The position numbers and the translations under genes are program-made. This document shows positions 14,093 through 15,554 of a stretch of 15,554 nt of DNA, one piece after another. The DNA is taken from positions 1 through 15,554 of the forward strand of contig CALANW010000111.1 in NCBI GenBank assembly GCA_937926145.1. The letters run 5' to 3'. The DNA is from an uncultured Ruminococcus sp. (lineage in GTDB: Bacteria > Bacillota > Clostridia > Oscillospirales > Ruminococcaceae). Below the pieces are notes generated by a model. That model searched no databases. It saw only the letters and a program-made list of their open reading frames with translations, and was not told where the DNA came from. Positions within the stretch are counted from its first letter, which is position 1; the number at the start of each line of letters is the position of its first letter.

Positions 14093-14489
14093 ATTGTATA
14101 TGCAAACGGTTTTCAAGAGCTTCACGAAGCACAGAGGAGAAATTGATATGCTCTTTTTCAGCAAGTTCATTCAGATACATCGGAATTGTAAGTGTCTTTT
14201 TAACAGCTTTTGAACAATACTTTTTCTGATATTCAAGCCAATCAAACTCAACGATAGCAATAAACTGTCCCTTTTCAAGCTTAATATCTTCGGGATTAGA
14301 CGGTTCGGGGATATCTTTTCCTTTTTCCGCCATAACTTCAATACATAAACCGAGGGCTTCATTTACGCTTGCAACGGCTTCTGCGATCGTTTCACCAAAA
14401 GAATTACAGCCGTCAATATCAGGGATCCATACGGCATATCCGTTTTCATCTTTTTGAAGTACGGCGGGATAACAATATTTATTTTTCAT
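14091..14489 (-). CDS. hicB: HicB-family antitoxin
   Basis: A 132-residue protein from the ATG at 14489, chosen for AGGAGGAC five bases upstream; a longer frame to 14522 adds an unlikely leader. The N-terminal half, KYCYPAVLQKDENGYAVWIP followed by DIDGCNSFGETIAEAVASV, is the HicB RNase-H-like fold that covers the toxin. The C-terminal part, with TLTIPMYLNELAEKEHINFS and SSVLREALENRL, is a ribbon-helix-helix-like DNA-binding segment. It should neutralise HicA and repress the pair's promoter. It follows hicA by 45 bases on the same strand, the usual hicA-hicB order. The gene looks intact. Confidence 0.92.
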   Translation of the reverse strand: MKNKYCYPAVLQKDENGYAVWIPDIDGCNSFGETIAEAVASVNEALGLCIEVMAEKGKDIPEPSNPEDIKLEKGQFIAIVEFDWLEYQKKYCSKAVKKTLTIPMYLNELAEKEHINFSSVLREALENRLHIQ

Positions 14490-14534
14490 AAAAAGTCCTC
14501 CTATCAATATAATTATATGCAATACTCTGCAGGA

Positions 14535-14723
14535 CTATTTAAGTCCTGCGTCTTTGAGTATCTTCTGTTCAAGTCCTTTTCCAAGGTCTTTGCAGTGCAT
14601 AGGAACGGTGGTTTGTTTTCCTGTTTTTGAATTTTCAAGGAATACATGTGAACCTCTTTGACGTACTTCCTCAAATCCGTTTTCTTTTAGAAATTTGATC
14701 ATCTGCTTGGGTGTCAGCGGCAT
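14535..14723 (-). CDS. hicA: HicA-family mRNA interferase toxin
   Basis: A 62-residue HicA toxin of normal length: MPLTPKQMIKFLKENGFEEV, then RQRGSHVFLEN with catalytic His26, then TTVPMHCKDLGKGLEQKILK and a short end. Its double-stranded-RNA-binding-like fold cuts mRNA and arrests growth until HicB binds. All key residues are present, so it is probably active. The start is fixed by AAAGGAGGAA about seven bases upstream. It is the first gene of the pair, just downstream of a promoter carrying tandem repeats. Confidence 0.93.
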   Translation of the reverse strand: MPLTPKQMIKFLKENGFEEVRQRGSHVFLENSKTGKQTTVPMHCKDLGKGLEQKILKDAGLK

Positions 14724-14748
14724 CTCCGTTCCTCCTTTCTGTAATTAT

Positions 14749-14777
14749 ATTGTAGCACGTATTGCACGTATTGTCAA
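14749..14777 (-). promoter_or_regulatory. hicAB promoter with tandem 9-bp repeats in the spacer
   Basis: On the minus strand TTGACA (complement at 14772-14777) and TACAAT (complement at 14749-14754) are 17 bases apart. The spacer is filled by two exact copies of GCACGTATT on the plus strand (14755-14763 and 14764-14772). These are the obvious candidate HicB operator. Confidence 0.8.
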
Positions 14778-14802
14778 GGTTTTTTTAGAATTTTTTATAA
14801 AA

Positions 14803-14854
14803 ATGCTCTCGGACTTGTTATCCGCTTATAACGGTCAACTATAGCCGAGAGTAT
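14803..14854 (-). terminator. Branched hairpin, probable leftward terminator
   Basis: ATGCTCTCGG (14803-14812) pairs with CCGAGAGTAT (14845-14854), one G-T, and encloses an inner hairpin GTTAT/ATAAC (14817-14832). On the minus strand the stem is followed by ATTTTTAT. It could end leftward transcripts from the XRE gene and shield the hicAB promoter. The 32-nt interior is unusually large for a terminator. Confidence 0.5.
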
Positions 14855-14936
14855 TCAATCAAATATAATTCCTACGCTTTCATTGTAGTATCTTTACGAA
14901 AGAATTTCAATAGAGTGGAACCAATTTATTTTCACT

Positions 14937-14999
14937 TGTCCTAAAAAATGGACAGTTTATTCTTATGCCCTTGACAAAGTGGAACAAATGTGCTATTTT
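14937..14999 (+). promoter_or_regulatory. Promoter and candidate operator of the 40-residue gene
   Basis: TTGACA (14971-14976), a 17-base spacer and TATTTT (14994-14999) preceded by TGC. Upstream, TGTCC-N8-GGACA (14937-14954) is a perfect dyad. AGTGGAAC occurs at 14914-14921 and again at 14978-14985 inside the spacer. These are possible repressor sites. Confidence 0.6.
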
Positions 15000-15048
15000 A
15001 ATAATAAGGAACTTGGCTTTGGGGTAACATATAAGAAAGGATCATATA

Positions 15049-15171
15049 ATGGATGACGACGTAAAAATAGAAAAGCTCGGTAAACTTATAGACATTTTTA
15101 TCAATCTCCCTAAAGAGATGCAGGATAAAATGCTGTCTGAAATCATTTCTTTAGCGAATCAAGAAGTTTAG
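15049..15171 (+). CDS. Small 40-residue acidic protein, unknown function
   Basis: The frame starts ATG 15049 with AAAGGA eight bases before it and encodes MDDDVKIEKLGKLIDIFINL then PKEMQDKMLSEIISLANQEV, ending TAG. It is predicted as two amphipathic helices split by Pro21, with an acidic start. It has its own promoter, and its last 29 bases overlap the 3' end of the convergent XRE repressor gene. Position next to a phage-type repressor suggests a regulatory or protein-binding role, but I do not recognise a family. Confidence 0.65.
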   Translation: MDDDVKIEKLGKLIDIFINLPKEMQDKMLSEIISLANQEV

Positions 15172-15460
15172 AATATGTATCAATAAAACTTTCAAGCTGC
15201 TCATCTGTCAGGCGGCTCGCAAAATCTATAAGCTTTTGAATTTTAGGGTTCTCTTCGTTTTTGGAGGAGTAGCCTACCAGATAATCTATAGATACACCAA
15301 AGTATTCAGCTAATTTTATAAGAGTTTCACCACTCGGAAGTGTTCCTCTATTAGTCCAGTTTACAAAGGAATTCTGATTAATCTTTAATTGAGAACAAAG
15401 TGTACTTTTATTTACTCCTTTTTGTTCCATAAGGAGCGTTATTCTTTCTAAAAAAGTCAT
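15143..15460 (-). CDS. Phage-type XRE repressor
   Basis: A 105-residue protein. The N-terminal Cro/C1 helix-turn-helix spans about 5-62 (LLMEQKGVNKSTLCSQLKIN, then SFVNWTNRGTLPSGETLIKL and AEYFGVSIDYLVG), and an acidic helical tail (about 70-105) probably mediates dimerisation. No protease or metal-binding module is seen, so release would need a separate anti-repressor or partner. The start has AAGGAGGAAAC directly upstream. It is divergent from a gene starting at 15530, and the shared region carries a palindrome between -35 and -10 boxes, a typical repressor switch. It probably controls the integrated element. Confidence 0.93.
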   Translation of the reverse strand: MTFLERITLLMEQKGVNKSTLCSQLKINQNSFVNWTNRGTLPSGETLIKLAEYFGVSIDYLVGYSSKNEENPKIQKLIDFASRLTDEQLESFIDTYSKLLDSLKK

Positions 15461-15469
15461 GTTTCCTCC

Positions 15470-15498
15470 TTGACATTCATCTTTTGATGAAATATAAT
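15470..15498 (+). promoter_or_regulatory. Rightward promoter with palindrome in the spacer
   Basis: TTGACA (15470-15475), 17 bases, TATAAT (15493-15498). The spacer contains TTCATC-TTTT-GATGAA (15476-15491), a perfect 16-bp dyad. A protein bound there would block this promoter and cover the XRE leader. Confidence 0.85.
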
Positions 15499-15529
15499 AT
15501 ACTTATAAATTAAATGAAAGGATAAAATT

Positions 15530-15554
15530 ATGCCAGCAATAGATACATCTATAG
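15530..15554 (+). CDS. Start of an unidentified gene, cut by the window edge
   Basis: ATG at 15530 with AAAGGA eight bases before it; only MPAIDTSI is visible. It is the first gene under the palindrome-controlled promoter and is divergent from the repressor. The product cannot be named. Confidence 0.6.

Noticed and set aside
14028..14213. Plus-strand open frames opposite hicB
   Set aside because: They run through a terminator and antisense to hicB, with no ribosome site.

Overview
The window looks like the end of a contig from a Clostridia gut bacterium, probably Ruminococcus-like (Oscillospiraceae/Ruminococcaceae). That placement is inferred from Thr/Ser/Glu-rich exported linkers, DHHW and MBOAT partner proteins, moderate GC with AT-rich spacers, and strong Shine-Dalgarno sites. 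No rRNA or marker protein is present to confirm it. The first 43 bases are not biological: they read as an Illumina Nextera i7 adapter.

Left part (44-2041). A minus-strand operon encodes a 66-residue XRE regulator followed by two paralogous four-helix membrane proteins. It has a strong promoter with palindromic and direct-repeat candidate operators, and ends in a terminator at 51-88. Upstream lies a free-standing candidate structured RNA of about 160 nt on the minus strand (about 1573 to 1410), with its own TTGACA-17-TATGAT promoter, a predicted four-way-junction fold and a terminator. Before that is a broken nuclease-like gene (PBECR-like) with one in-frame TAA.

Envelope block (2042-6486, minus). 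From one extended -10 promoter come a signal-peptidase-like membrane protein that has lost the catalytic Ser and His, an MBOAT O-acyltransferase, and a DHHW (AlgX/AlgJ-like) protein. Together they suggest an extracellular polymer acetylation machine with a pseudo-peptidase partner.

B12 block (6568-9909, plus). A promoter and a cobalamin riboswitch of roughly 170 nt precede an ABC importer: lipoprotein, permease and ATPase, called btuF-btuC-btuD because of the riboswitch. A MITE-like long palindrome abuts the ATPase stop codon, followed by a bidirectional terminator shared with a convergent VanY-type D-Ala-D-Ala carboxypeptidase. Divergent from that gene is a short methyl-accepting chemotaxis receptor without a HAMP domain.

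Mobile region (12709-15554). A tRNA-Leu(UAG) is followed by a tyrosine recombinase gene whose 3' end faces the tRNA, the usual layout of an integrated element. Inside are a candidate small RNA divergent from the integrase, a HicAB toxin-antitoxin pair with a repeat-loaded promoter, a 40-residue small protein, a phage-type XRE repressor with a palindrome inside a divergent promoter, and the first codons of the next gene. The right end of the element lies beyond the window.
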